Part shown: positions 1-7,275 of the stretch, one piece after another
How the letters are laid out: every line of letters starts with the position of its first letter
How positions within the stretch are numbered: position 1 is the stretch's first letter
Assembly: GCA_013003515.1 (NCBI GenBank)
Contig: JABDIW010000085.1
Location: forward strand, 1 to 7,322
From: Acidimicrobiia bacterium
GTDB taxonomy: Bacteria > Actinomycetota > Acidimicrobiia > Spongiisociales > UBA5794
Direction: 5' to 3'
Length of the DNA: 7,322 nt
Position numbers and translations under genes: made by a program
Notes under the pieces: generated by a model
Database searches by the model: none
What the model saw: the letters and a program-made list of their open reading frames with translations, nothing else
What the model was told of the DNA's origin: nothing

Positions 1-576
1 AGACGATGGTCGGAACGGACCGTGATCTTGCTCGTCATGCAGAGCATCGACAACAGCCTCCGCGTGTTCCGCAAGAAGGGCATATTCGGAACCCGGCTCA
101 CTTCGGCACATGACACCGGGAGACCCAGCCCCCGGCACCTTCCCATCGCCAACGAGGCGGCTCGGTCTGCGGCCACACACATGGGTGGCACACCAGGCAG
201 CTCTCTCAACGAGGTGCTGCTCGACATACCGCTGACGGCCCACATCCTGGGCGGGGCATGCGTGGGGGCATCACCCGACACCGGCGTCGTCGACGCCTAC
301 CACCGGGTTTTCGGTCACCCCGATCTCCACGTCGTCGACGGCGCATCCGTTGCGGCCAACCTGGGCGTCAACCCCTCGTTGACCATCACCGCCATGGCCG
401 AACGCGCCATGTCCCTATGGCCCAACAACGGAGACCCCGACCCCCGCCCCACCCAGACCGAGGGGTACCGCCAGATCGACCCGACACTCCCCCACTCCCC
501 AGCAGTCCCCCAGGGCGCCCCCGCCGAACTCAGATTCCCGCCAACCGGGGGGCTGGAGCCAGGGACTAGGGAATAG
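1..576 (+). CDS. GMC-family flavin oxidoreductase (ChoD/cholesterol oxidase-like), 5'-truncated C-terminal part
   Basis: This is the C-terminal 191 codons of an FAD-dependent glucose-methanol-choline (GMC) oxidoreductase. The frame is open from base 1, so the start lies outside the window; the GTG at 22 is an internal Val codon. The GMC C-terminal signature is clear: AHILGG (codons 80-85), SPDTGVVD, HRVFGHPDLHVVDG, then GVNPSLTITAMAERA. His81 and Asn124 match the catalytic His and Asn of cholesterol-oxidase-type GMC enzymes. From memory the wording resembles mycobacterial ChoD (Rv3409c), including the WPNNGDPDPRP tail, so oxidation of a sterol or other hydroxyl substrate is plausible; the substrate is inferred. 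The FAD-binding N-terminus cannot be seen. The Pro-rich tail ends in codons lying inside a heptamer repeat. The TAG stop faces the rhodanese gene's TAG with 3 nt between them. Confidence 0.9.
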   Translation, partial: RRWSERTVILLVMQSIDNSLRVFRKKGIFGTRLTSAHDTGRPSPRHLPIANEAARSAATHMGGTPGSSLNEVLLDIPLTAHILGGACVGASPDTGVVDAYHRVFGHPDLHVVDGASVAANLGVNPSLTITAMAERAMSLWPNNGDPDPRPTQTEGYRQIDPTLPHSPAVPQGAPAELRFPPTGGLEPGTRE

Positions 577-581
577 GGACT
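561..581. repeat. Three tandem heptamers, AGGGACT / AGGGAAT / AGGGACT
   Basis: Three contiguous 7-nt units differ at one position (consensus AGGGAMT). They encode the last residues and stop of the GMC oxidase (Gly-Thr-Arg-Glu-stop), cross the 3-nt gap and run into the stop of the convergent gene. Being a multiple of 7 rather than 3, the array is not a coding repeat. Its origin is unknown; it may be a small intergenic microsatellite that lengthened the oxidase tail. Confidence 0.6.
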
Positions 582-586
582 ATTCC
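570..586. terminator. Perfect 7-bp palindrome (3-nt loop) spanning both convergent stop codons
   Basis: GGAATAG (570-576), GGA loop, CTATTCC (580-586) form a perfect stem. The left arm ends with the TAG stop of the GMC oxidase. The right arm contains, on the minus strand, the TAG stop of the rhodanese gene. A hairpin here could act in either direction between the two converging units. The stem is not GC-rich and no T-run follows on either strand, so it does not meet the usual intrinsic-terminator pattern. The structure is seen; the terminator role is inferred. Confidence 0.4.
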
Positions 587-977
587 GTCGGCAGCCCGGC
601 ACCGACCCAGGAGTTGATCCCTCCGTCGACGTCATACACCTCGGTGAACCCGAGATCCTTCATGATCTCGATGGTCGAGCTCGATCGATTCCCCGAACGG
701 CAATACACGAGGTAGGGAGTGTCCTTGTCGAGGAGGTCGAGCCTCGAACTGAAGTAGGTGTCGTAGAAATCGATGTTCACCGCATCAGAGAGGTGGGGCC
801 CGGCGAACTCATCCGGCGTCCGGACGTCGAGAACGACGAGACCATCAGGCGGGTCGGCGATCAACTCATGAGCTTCCGTTGCCGAGACAAGATCGAACGT
901 CGCCGTCGCCGTGCCGCCACAGGCACTGACGATGAGGCCTACGACCATCAACAGGGCAGTCAGTCTTCGCATCTTCA

Positions 978-978
<1 letters not shown>
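580..978 (-). CDS. Rhodanese-like domain lipoprotein
   Basis: A single-domain rhodanese of 132 aa with a lipoprotein signal. The N-terminus has a charged start (MKMRR), a hydrophobic stretch (LTALLMVVGLIV) and a VSAC lipobox with the lipidated Cys near residue 20, so it is probably anchored outside the membrane. The rhodanese fold shows LDVRTPDEF, a substrate-side GPHLSDAVNI segment and the active loop CRSGNRS with its nucleophilic Cys near residue 93, followed by DVDGGINSWVGAGLP at the C-terminus. The family binds persulfide sulfur or handles thiol redox; the substrate is unknown. Start: ATG at 978 overlaps the icd stop as TGATG and lies 5 nt from GGAGAGG (984-990). A GTG at 981 is in frame but only 2 nt from that site. 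It is the last gene of the purN-purH-folD-icd run, which suggests coupling to icd rather than a direct metabolic link. Confidence 0.9.
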
Positions 979-2180
<1,202 letters not shown>

Positions 2181-2184
2181 GAAT

Positions 2185-2190
2185 CTCCTC
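2185..2190 (-). promoter_or_regulatory. Ribosome binding site for icd
   Basis: GAGGAG on the minus strand lies 4 nt before the icd ATG, in the 33-nt folD-icd spacer. I see no hairpin or convincing -10/-35 pair in that spacer, so icd is probably co-transcribed with folD. Confidence 0.6.
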
Positions 2191-2213
2191 GGGTGGTTCT
2201 CGGTGGGGTGAGG

Positions 2214-3086
2214 CTAGTGCCCGGAACGACCCTGTCGGTCCGTCTGAGTGGCCAGCCTGACCGTGTTTGCCAGCAGACATGCCACGGTCATCGGTCCTAC
2301 GCCCCCCGGCACCGGTGTGATGGCCCCGGCGACCTCGACTGCCGACTCGAAGTCGACGTCTCCGACGATCCCGTCATCGGTCCTGTTGATGCCGACATCG
2401 ATGACGGTGGCGCCGGGCTTGATCATGGTGCCGTCTACGAAACCAGGCCGTCCGATGGCCACCACCAGGATGTCGGCCGATGCGATCTCGGCGGCGAGGT
2501 CGACCGTCCGGGAGTGGGTCATGACCACCGTGGCATCGACACCCTTGGCCCCGAGCAACATCGCCAGCGGGCGCCCCACGAGGAACGAACGGCCAACGAT
2601 CACCGCCTTCTTCCCCGGGGTTTCGATGTCGTAGTGATCGAGAAGGCGCATGATGCCCTGTGGGGTAGCCGCCACCGGGGCGGGGCGAGAGAGCAGGAGC
2701 CGGCCGAGGCTGAACGGGTGGAGGCCGTCGGCGTCCTTGGCGGGGTCGATGATCTCGACGGCGGCATCGCCGTCGAGACCGTCAGGAAGAGGAAGCTGAA
2801 GGATCATGCCGCTGACGCCGGGGTCGGCATTGAGCTCGCGGATGACGCTCTCGACCTCCTGCTGGGTTGCGGTCTCGGGCAGGTGGCGATCCACCGACAG
2901 CATTCCCGCAGCCACGGCCGCTCGATGCTTGGAGGCGACGTACACGCGTGACCCGGGGTCGGCACCGACCAGGACGGTTGCCAGACCGACCGTGGTGCCG
3001 TCCTCCGCCAGAGCCTTGACCTCTCTGGCGACCTCGGCTCGAACCTCCGCGGCCACCTGCTTGCCGTCGATGATGCGCGCCGTCAT
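2214..3086 (-). CDS. folD: Bifunctional methylenetetrahydrofolate dehydrogenase / methenyltetrahydrofolate cyclohydrolase
   Basis: Cytosolic enzyme that converts 5,10-methylene-THF to 5,10-methenyl-THF (NADP-linked) and hydrolyses it to 10-formyl-THF, the formyl donor for PurN and PurH. The 290 aa length is typical. The start is MTARIIDGKQVA at 3086, one nucleotide after the purH stop; an upstream in-frame ATG at 3167 would add 27 low-complexity residues antisense-like to purH and is rejected. Key residues: Tyr49 and Lys53 in YVASKHRAA, QLPLP (97-101), Asp120 in KDADG, the Rossmann loop GRSFLVGRP (165-173) and PGGVGPMT (260-267). The usual Cys of the PCTPxGI motif is replaced (AATPQGI, 139-145). 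Only a weak AGG-type site precedes the start, so translation probably depends on coupling to purH. Confidence 0.96.
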   Translation of the reverse strand: MTARIIDGKQVAAEVRAEVAREVKALAEDGTTVGLATVLVGADPGSRVYVASKHRAAVAAGMLSVDRHLPETATQQEVESVIRELNADPGVSGMILQLPLPDGLDGDAAVEIIDPAKDADGLHPFSLGRLLLSRPAPVAATPQGIMRLLDHYDIETPGKKAVIVGRSFLVGRPLAMLLGAKGVDATVVMTHSRTVDLAAEIASADILVVAIGRPGFVDGTMIKPGATVIDVGINRTDDGIVGDVDFESAVEVAGAITPVPGGVGPMTVACLLANTVRLATQTDRQGRSGH

Positions 3087-3087
3087 G

Positions 3088-4614
3088 TCAATGCCTGAAG
3101 TGTCGGTGGCCGGTGAAGACCATGGCGACGTTGCGTTCGTCGGCGGCGGCGATGACCTCGTCATCACGCTTCGAGCCGCCCGGCTGGACGACGACCCTCA
3201 CCCCGGCGTCGGCCAGGACGTCGAAGCCGTCACGGAACGGGAAGAAGGCATCGGATGCGGCCACGCCCCCTTCGGCGCGCTTGCCCGCCTTGACGACGGC
3301 TCGCTCGGCTGCGCCGACCCGCGACTGATCGCCGGCGCCGACGCCGACGGCTGCCCCGTCTGTGACGACGACGACGGCGTTCGACTTGGTGTGGGCCGCG
3401 ACCACCCAGGCGAGCCGCAGGTCGCGCATCTGGTCGGAACTCGGCTGTGCCTTGGTGACCACCCGCCACTCCTCCTCGACGATCGAGTCCCGGGTCTGGG
3501 CGAGCATTCCGTCCTCGAGCCGTCGCAAGTCGAGGTCTCTGCCTGCGGGCGCCGTCGCCACGATGAGCCGGAGGGAGGCCTTGGCGGCGAGCAGATCGCG
3601 GGCGTCCTGGTCGAATCCGGGAGCGATGACGACCTCCGTGAAGTTGCGGGCGATGAGGGCTGCGGTGGGCTCATCGACCACCCGGTTGACAGCGACGATC
3701 CCGCCAAAGGCCGACAACGGGTCGCAATCCCATGCTGCTTCGAAGGCGGCCGCCGCGGTGTCCCCGGTGCCGACCCCGCAGGGATTGGTGTGCTTCACGA
3801 CCACGGCTGCGGGTCCTTCGATGGCGCTCACCAGCGACCAGGCGGCCTCGGCATCTGCGTAGTTGTTGAAGGACATTGCCTTGCCCTGGAGGTATTCGGC
3901 TATCGCCCACCATGGAGCCCGCCCCGACAGGCGATAGACCGCCGCCGGCTGGTGAGGGTTCTCGCCGTAGCGAAGGCCGTCGTACAGCTCGAACGGGAGC
4001 ACCATCTCGGACGGTAGATCCTGGTCCCGATTCATCCAGGCCACGATTGCCGCGTCGTACCCGGCCGTGGCGAAGAACGCCGCCCTCGCCAGGTCTCTTC
4101 GCTGCTCCAGCGTCAATCCACCGGCCTCGACGGCATCAGCCACCTCGTCGTACTGACGCGGCGAAGTCACCACGGCGACGTGAGCGTGATTCTTGGCGGC
4201 CGCCCTGACCATCGTCGGACCGCCGATGTCGATCTTCTCGATGGCCGCGGCGACCGTCACCTCGGGGTCGGCAACCGTGGCTGCGAATGGATAGAGGTTC
4301 GAGATCACCAGCTGGATCGGTTCGATACCACGGTTCTCGAGATCGTTCCGATGGGCCGGATCATCCAGGTCGGCGAGCAGCGCCCCGTGGATCATCGGGT
4401 GCAAGGTCTTGACCCGCCCCCCCAGCATCTCCGGAGCACCGGTGACCTCCGCAACGCGGATCACGGGAAGGCCGTCTGCTTCCAGGGCGTCGGCGGTGCC
4501 GCCGGAGGACACCAGCTCCACACCGGCACCAGCAAGCCGCCGGCACAGCTCGACGACCCCGGTCTTGTCCCACACAGACACGAGGGCACGCGTGACGGGA
4601 AGCCGACCGCTCAT
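3088..4614 (-). CDS. purH: Bifunctional AICAR transformylase / IMP cyclohydrolase
   Basis: Catalyses the last two steps of de novo IMP synthesis: AICAR + 10-formyl-THF to FAICAR, then ring closure to IMP. At 508 aa it has the full two-domain form. The N-terminal MGS-like cyclohydrolase domain (about 1-195) shows GRVKTLHP with Lys69, SNLYPF with Tyr108, and KIDIGGPTMVRAAAKNH with Asp129 and Lys141. The transformylase half (about 200-508) shows RYGENPHQ (215-222), the catalytic Lys-His pair in KHTNPCGVG (274-275), SDAFFPF (454-460), QPGGSKRDDE (477-486) and the terminal FTGHRHFRH. Start: ATG 4614 overlaps the purN stop as ATGA and has GGAG 5 nt upstream. A GTG at 4620 is in frame, but that GGAG runs into it, so it is unlikely. 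The pairing with purN and folD is a coherent formyl-folate/purine operon. Confidence 0.97.
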   Translation of the reverse strand: MSGRLPVTRALVSVWDKTGVVELCRRLAGAGVELVSSGGTADALEADGLPVIRVAEVTGAPEMLGGRVKTLHPMIHGALLADLDDPAHRNDLENRGIEPIQLVISNLYPFAATVADPEVTVAAAIEKIDIGGPTMVRAAAKNHAHVAVVTSPRQYDEVADAVEAGGLTLEQRRDLARAAFFATAGYDAAIVAWMNRDQDLPSEMVLPFELYDGLRYGENPHQPAAVYRLSGRAPWWAIAEYLQGKAMSFNNYADAEAAWSLVSAIEGPAAVVVKHTNPCGVGTGDTAAAAFEAAWDCDPLSAFGGIVAVNRVVDEPTAALIARNFTEVVIAPGFDQDARDLLAAKASLRLIVATAPAGRDLDLRRLEDGMLAQTRDSIVEEEWRVVTKAQPSSDQMRDLRLAWVVAAHTKSNAVVVVTDGAAVGVGAGDQSRVGAAERAVVKAGKRAEGGVAASDAFFPFRDGFDVLADAGVRVVVQPGGSKRDDEVIAAADERNVAMVFTGHRHFRH

Positions 4615-5216
4615 CGCCACTCCACGCTGCGGCCAGTTACCTCGAGCCGATGACGCGCCAGCGCCTTGACGACCTCCGGATACAAACGATGTTCCTGCTG
4701 CTGGATGCGCTCATGGAGCGACTCGGCAGTGTCCTCGCCGAGGATCGGCACCGGCTCCTGAGCGATGATCGGCCCGTGGTCGACCTGCTCGTCGACGAAG
4801 TGGACGGTCACGCCGGTGACCTTGGCCCCGTGATTCAAAGCCTGCTCAACGGCATCGACACCGGGGAACGATGGCAGCAACGACGGGTGGATATTGAGAA
4901 TCCGATTGGGAAACCGCTCGACGGCATCGGGGGCGAGGATCCGCATGAAACCGGCCAGCACCAGCACCTGCGCACCATGGTCCTCGGCGGCATCGCACAA
5001 CGCCTTGGTGAAGGCATCTCGGTTGCCGTGCTCGTCGAAGGTCACCACCTCGGTGGCAATGCCGGCATTGGCCGCCCGTTGGAGCGCTTGCGAATCCGGG
5101 CGATCGGTGATCACAACGACGATCTCGGCGCCGAAGTCGACGTCGGAAGCGGCAGAGTCGATGAGTGCCTGCAGGTTCGTACCGGAACCCGAGGCGAGAA
5201 CGGCGATGGGAAGCAC
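4611..5216 (-). CDS. purN: Phosphoribosylglycinamide (GAR) formyltransferase, 10-formyl-THF dependent
   Basis: Transfers formyl from 10-formyl-THF to GAR, the third step of purine synthesis. The 201 aa length is normal for PurN. Visible elements: IAVLASGSGTNLQAL (4-18) phosphate-binding start, LAGFMRIL (88-95), NIHPSLLPSFPG (108-119) with catalytic Asn108 and His110, VTVHFVDEQVDHGPII (136-151) with catalytic Asp146, and a C-terminal LYPEVVKAL helix. The start is GTG at 5216, supported by AGGAG 8 nt upstream (5225-5229) and by the lack of any upstream in-frame ATG close by. The stop overlaps the purH ATG by 4 nt, so the two are probably translationally coupled. Confidence 0.96.
   Translation of the reverse strand: MLPIAVLASGSGTNLQALIDSAASDVDFGAEIVVVITDRPDSQALQRAANAGIATEVVTFDEHGNRDAFTKALCDAAEDHGAQVLVLAGFMRILAPDAVERFPNRILNIHPSLLPSFPGVDAVEQALNHGAKVTGVTVHFVDEQVDHGPIIAQEPVPILGEDTAESLHERIQQQEHRLYPEVVKALARHRLEVTGRSVEWR
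4620..4623 (-). promoter_or_regulatory. Ribosome binding site deciding the purH start
   Basis: GGAG on the minus strand is 5 nt from ATG 4614 and shares its last G with the GTG codon at 4620. A ribosome bound here can use the ATG but not the GTG. It lies inside the 3' end of purN. Confidence 0.55.
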
Positions 5217-5224
5217 CGGATGAA

Positions 5225-5229
5225 CTCCT
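5225..5229 (-). promoter_or_regulatory. Ribosome binding site for purN (GTG start)
   Basis: AGGAG on the minus strand, 8 nt before the GTG at 5216. It is the only good Shine-Dalgarno in the 66-nt gap and fixes the non-ATG start. Confidence 0.65.
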
Positions 5230-5251
5230 GGGGGAAGGGGCCAGCGGGGCG

Positions 5252-5257
5252 AGGATA
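5252..5257 (-). promoter_or_regulatory. Candidate -10 box upstream of purN
   Basis: TATCCT on the minus strand fits TAnnnT and would put a start site about 30 nt before purN. No matching -35 hexamer is found about 17 nt upstream, so this is only a possible operon promoter. Readthrough from the DUF402 gene is the alternative. Confidence 0.25.
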
Positions 5258-5282
5258 GGCGGCAGAAATCCCCGCGGCGAGA

Positions 5283-5795
5283 TCAGAGGCCGTCGGCTGT
5301 GTTCCACCATCGGTGCGCCACCCGGCAGAACGGCTCGACATCCCGGGTGATGGCATCGACGCCCCACGCGGCGGCCCCGGAGGCAGCCTCGATCCATGCC
5401 GACGGGTACTCCAGAGCCACCTGGTGCTCGGCGAATTCATCCTCGTCATCGAGGATCACGCGTCCGTCCGAAAACCGGATGACGTCGAGGTCCAGGTCGA
5501 CCATCGTCACGCGATCGGCCTCAAAGGTCGCGGGCGTGGCGATGTCGAGGAAGTGGGTGGCAGTGTCGGAAGTCGGATGGAAGGAGAACACCCACCACGC
5601 TCCATCCGGGACCAGGTGGACTCCCCGGTTCCTGATGCTCTTCGGCTCCGCTGTGCCCTTCTGAGCCACCGTGCCGGTCGGACTGGCGAGCCAGGTCCCG
5701 TGCTCGTCGCGTCCCACGAACAGGGTGTCGAGACGCCAGTGCAGGGTCTCGGGACGTTTGAGGAACTGGAGCGTGTACGGAGTGCCGATATCCAC
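5283..5795 (-). CDS. DUF402 / FomD-like domain protein (putative phosphohydrolase)
   Basis: A 170-aa cytosolic protein of the DUF402 family, whose known relatives include the nucleoside di/triphosphatase NtdP and the nucleotidyl-phosphonate hydrolase FomD. The call rests on the conserved core FLDIATPATFEADRVTMVDL (82-101), with the acidic string Asp84, Asp100, Asp102, Asp104, then the acidic DDEDEFAEHQ (116-125). The Trp-rich first half (HWRLDTLFVGRDEHGTWLASP) also fits. Its real substrate is unknown. The start is GTG at 5795; the frame stays open upstream to 6464 but that part is antisense to the neighbouring membrane-protein gene. No Shine-Dalgarno precedes the GTG, whereas TACGCT sits 6 nt before it, as expected for a leaderless message. 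The stop is 66 nt from purN, so it may head the purine operon. Confidence 0.85.
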   Translation of the reverse strand: MDIGTPYTLQFLKRPETLHWRLDTLFVGRDEHGTWLASPTGTVAQKGTAEPKSIRNRGVHLVPDGAWWVFSFHPTSDTATHFLDIATPATFEADRVTMVDLDLDVIRFSDGRVILDDEDEFAEHQVALEYPSAWIEAASGAAAWGVDAITRDVEPFCRVAHRWWNTADGL

Positions 5796-5801
5796 GACCG
5801 C

Positions 5802-5807
5802 AGCGTA
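5802..5807 (-). promoter_or_regulatory. Candidate -10 box for a leaderless DUF402 transcript
   Basis: TACGCT on the minus strand fits TAnnnT and ends 6 nt before GTG 5795, which would place +1 at or next to the start codon. No clear -35 and no Shine-Dalgarno are present. Leaderless GTG genes are common in actinobacteria. Confidence 0.4.
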
Positions 5808-5825
5808 TCGAGGGGACCCGTTCGC

Positions 5826-5831
5826 TAGGTT
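5826..5831 (+). promoter_or_regulatory. Candidate -10 box for the membrane-protein gene
   Basis: TAGGTT fits TAnnnT and would give a leader of roughly 25-28 nt containing the strong Shine-Dalgarno. No recognisable -35 box lies at the usual distance. It sits in the 69-nt divergent intergenic region. Confidence 0.3.
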
Positions 5832-5850
5832 GCACACGCACCGAACGAGC

Positions 5851-5857
5851 AAGGAGG
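5851..5857 (+). promoter_or_regulatory. Strong ribosome binding site for the membrane-protein gene
   Basis: AAGGAGG lies 7 nt before the GTG at 5865, close to an ideal Shine-Dalgarno, and settles the GTG start. Confidence 0.75.
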
Positions 5858-5864
5858 CCGACCA

Positions 5865-6317
5865 GTGCGCACGACACTGCTCATCATCCACATCCTGGCT
5901 GCCGGGACATGGATCGGGGCCAATGTCACCCAATTGGCTCTCGAACGGCGTATGTCCGCAGACGGCGGACCGACGGCGGCGACTTGGCAGCGAAGTCGAG
6001 CATTCCTCGGAAAGAGCGTGTATCCCGCGGCTGCAGTCACCCTGTTGATCACCGGCATCTGGCTGGTCATCGACTCTGCTGTGTACGACTGGGAGAACGC
6101 TTTCGTCGCCATCGGGTTCCTGATGGTCGCCATTGGAGCCGGACTCGGTATCGCCGTGATGGGACCATTGTCGGAGCGAGCGGTCGCCATCCACGACACC
6201 GGTCAGGACATGAACGAGCTCCCCAAGGTGACGAGTCGCCTCCAGATGTGGGGCGGGTTCGACACGCTGCTGCTCGTCATCACCGTTGCAGCCATGACCG
6301 GCAAGTGGGGCGTGTGA
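5865..6317 (+). CDS. Four-helix integral membrane protein (DUF2269/CopD-like)
   Basis: A 150-aa membrane protein with four predicted helices: about 4-25 (LLIIHILAAGTWIGANV), 52-70 (VYPAAAVTLLITGIWLVI), 79-100 (AFVAIGFLMVAIGAGLGIAVM) and 130-145 (GFDTLLLVITVAAM). Helix 1 carries His9 and Trp16 in a HxLxAxxWxG arrangement seen in small DUF2269 and CopD-type proteins, which suggests but does not prove heme or metal contact. The loop between helices 1 and 2 is charged (RRMSADGGPTAATWQR), as is the long loop before helix 4. Function is unknown. The GTG start is fixed by AAGGAGG 7 nt upstream. The gene is divergent from DUF402 and ends one base from the stop of the convergent esterase gene. Confidence is high that it is a gene, low for the family. 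Confidence 0.8.
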   Translation: MRTTLLIIHILAAGTWIGANVTQLALERRMSADGGPTAATWQRSRAFLGKSVYPAAAVTLLITGIWLVIDSAVYDWENAFVAIGFLMVAIGAGLGIAVMGPLSERAVAIHDTGQDMNELPKVTSRLQMWGGFDTLLLVITVAAMTGKWGV

Positions 6318-6318
6318 C

Positions 6319-7275
6319 TCAGCGCTCGTAGCGGGACAGCGTCTCCCAGATGAGCTCGCTGGCCGAAACAGTCGCCGTCGACTTGTCGGCGCGCTCGGGA
6401 TCGGATGTGCCCGGCCAACCGTGGGCGCCACCTTCGATCGTGTACAGGTCGACGACGACGCCATCGCTGCAGCCCGACCAGCTGGTGATGACGACGTCTT
6501 CGGTCAGACGTGATTCCGTTTGGTTGTCGCATCCGTTCCGGACTGCCCACGCCCCAGCCCACTCGGTGATCTCGGCGAACAGCAGGCCTCCGTCGTACGG
6601 CACGGTCGGATCGTCCGTGCCGTGGAAGGCAACAACCGGCACCGGTATCTCGGGGTCACACGGGGCCGGGTACGAGTAGGCGCCGGCGACCGTTCCGATC
6701 GCCGCGACCAGATCGCTGGCGTCGCACGCCATACGGTCGGCCATACCCCCACCGTTCGACATTCCGGTCACGTAGACCCGGCCGGGATCCGCCCCGGAGC
6801 GGTCTACGGCATCGATGATCGCCTCACGCAGGAACGCGACGTCATCGCTTCCAGGGCCGGCATCCCAGAACGCCAGCAACCCCCCACGACCCTGGGGCTG
6901 GGCGACGACGAAGCCCTCGGCCGCGGCGAGGGCGCGCATCCCGCTGAGCAGGTCCTGTTCCTCAGGAGACGACGTCAAGCCATGCAGGTCCACGACGAGT
7001 GGCGAAGATGAGCCCACTGCACCCGGGACGAACAGGACGTAGCGACGCACCGTGCCATCGCCCATCGTGAGGGCCACGGTTTCGAGACGATCGGCAACGG
7101 TGGTGGTCGGCGCCTCCGTCGTCGTCGTGGCGGCCGTCGTCGTGGTCGTCGTCGTGGTCGAGGTGGTCGCCGTGATCGATGTCGGGTTGGATGACACCAC
7201 AGGCTCGGCATCGCCAGAGCACGCCGAAACCAGCGCCGCCATCAGCGTGACGATGAGCGCCCGTTTGAAGCTCAG
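6319..7275 (-). CDS. LpqC/PHB-depolymerase-like esterase, secreted lipoprotein (COG3509 type)
   Basis: A secreted alpha/beta-hydrolase of 318 aa. The signal peptide reads SFKRALIVTLMAALVSACSG with lipobox VSAC and lipidated Cys19. A Thr-rich linker (about 32-59) leads into the enzyme domain. Catalytic features: VVDLHGLTSS oxyanion segment (about 94-103), nucleophile Ser173 in GMSNGG, Asp222 in HGTDDPTVPY and His285 in EGGAHGWPG. The NGC and SGCSD cysteines (about 249 and 269) are also seen in this family. Likely substrates are polyester or other ester bonds outside the cell; the true substrate is unknown. The only ATG (7242) would leave MAALVSAC, with no charged n-region and no Shine-Dalgarno. 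I prefer CTG 7275, which gives a complete signal peptide and a CTGA overlap with the upstream stop. The domain call is firm; the start is tentative. Confidence 0.88.
   Translation of the reverse strand: MSFKRALIVTLMAALVSACSGDAEPVVSSNPTSITATTSTTTTTTTTAATTTTEAPTTTVADRLETVALTMGDGTVRRYVLFVPGAVGSSSPLVVDLHGLTSSPEEQDLLSGMRALAAAEGFVVAQPQGRGGLLAFWDAGPGSDDVAFLREAIIDAVDRSGADPGRVYVTGMSNGGGMADRMACDASDLVAAIGTVAGAYSYPAPCDPEIPVPVVAFHGTDDPTVPYDGGLLFAEITEWAGAWAVRNGCDNQTESRLTEDVVITSWSGCSDGVVVDLYTIEGGAHGWPGTSDPERADKSTATVSASELIWETLSRYER
7099..7182 (-). repeat. Thr-codon low-complexity tract (ACN microsatellite-like)
   Basis: About 28 codons of the esterase lipoprotein, mostly Thr with some Ala, Glu and Pro, appear on the plus strand as runs of GTC and GTG. 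The tract encodes a flexible, possibly glycosylated spacer between the lipid anchor and the enzyme domain. Length variation between strains is likely. Confidence 0.75.

Noticed and set aside
315..635. A 106-codon minus-strand frame under the GMC oxidase tail
   Set aside because: It overlaps the conserved GMC motif region in antisense, has no recognisable domain, and would extend into the rhodanese gene.
3087..3167. A folD start 27 codons upstream at 3167
   Set aside because: The added residues are Ser/Pro/Thr-rich and overlap the conserved C-terminus of purH. FolD proteins normally begin at the MTARIIDGK position.
2806..4017. A 403-codon open frame on the plus strand opposite folD and purH
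   Set aside because: It is antisense to conserved enzyme sequence, has no domain or Shine-Dalgarno, and shows shadow-type composition.
6323..6333. Small dyad CGCT-CGT-AGCG at the esterase 3' end, considered as a terminator
   Set aside because: The stem is only 4 bp with no T-run and it lies inside the last codons of the esterase.
5796..6464. Upstream extension of the DUF402 frame to an ATG at 6464
   Set aside because: The extension is antisense to the membrane-protein gene, which has an ideal Shine-Dalgarno and clear helices. Family homology starts only near 5795.
7099..7182. GTC/GTG-rich tract considered as a possible regulatory repeat or CRISPR-like array
   Set aside because: It has no spacers or fixed repeat unit and reads cleanly as a Thr-rich linker in the esterase frame.
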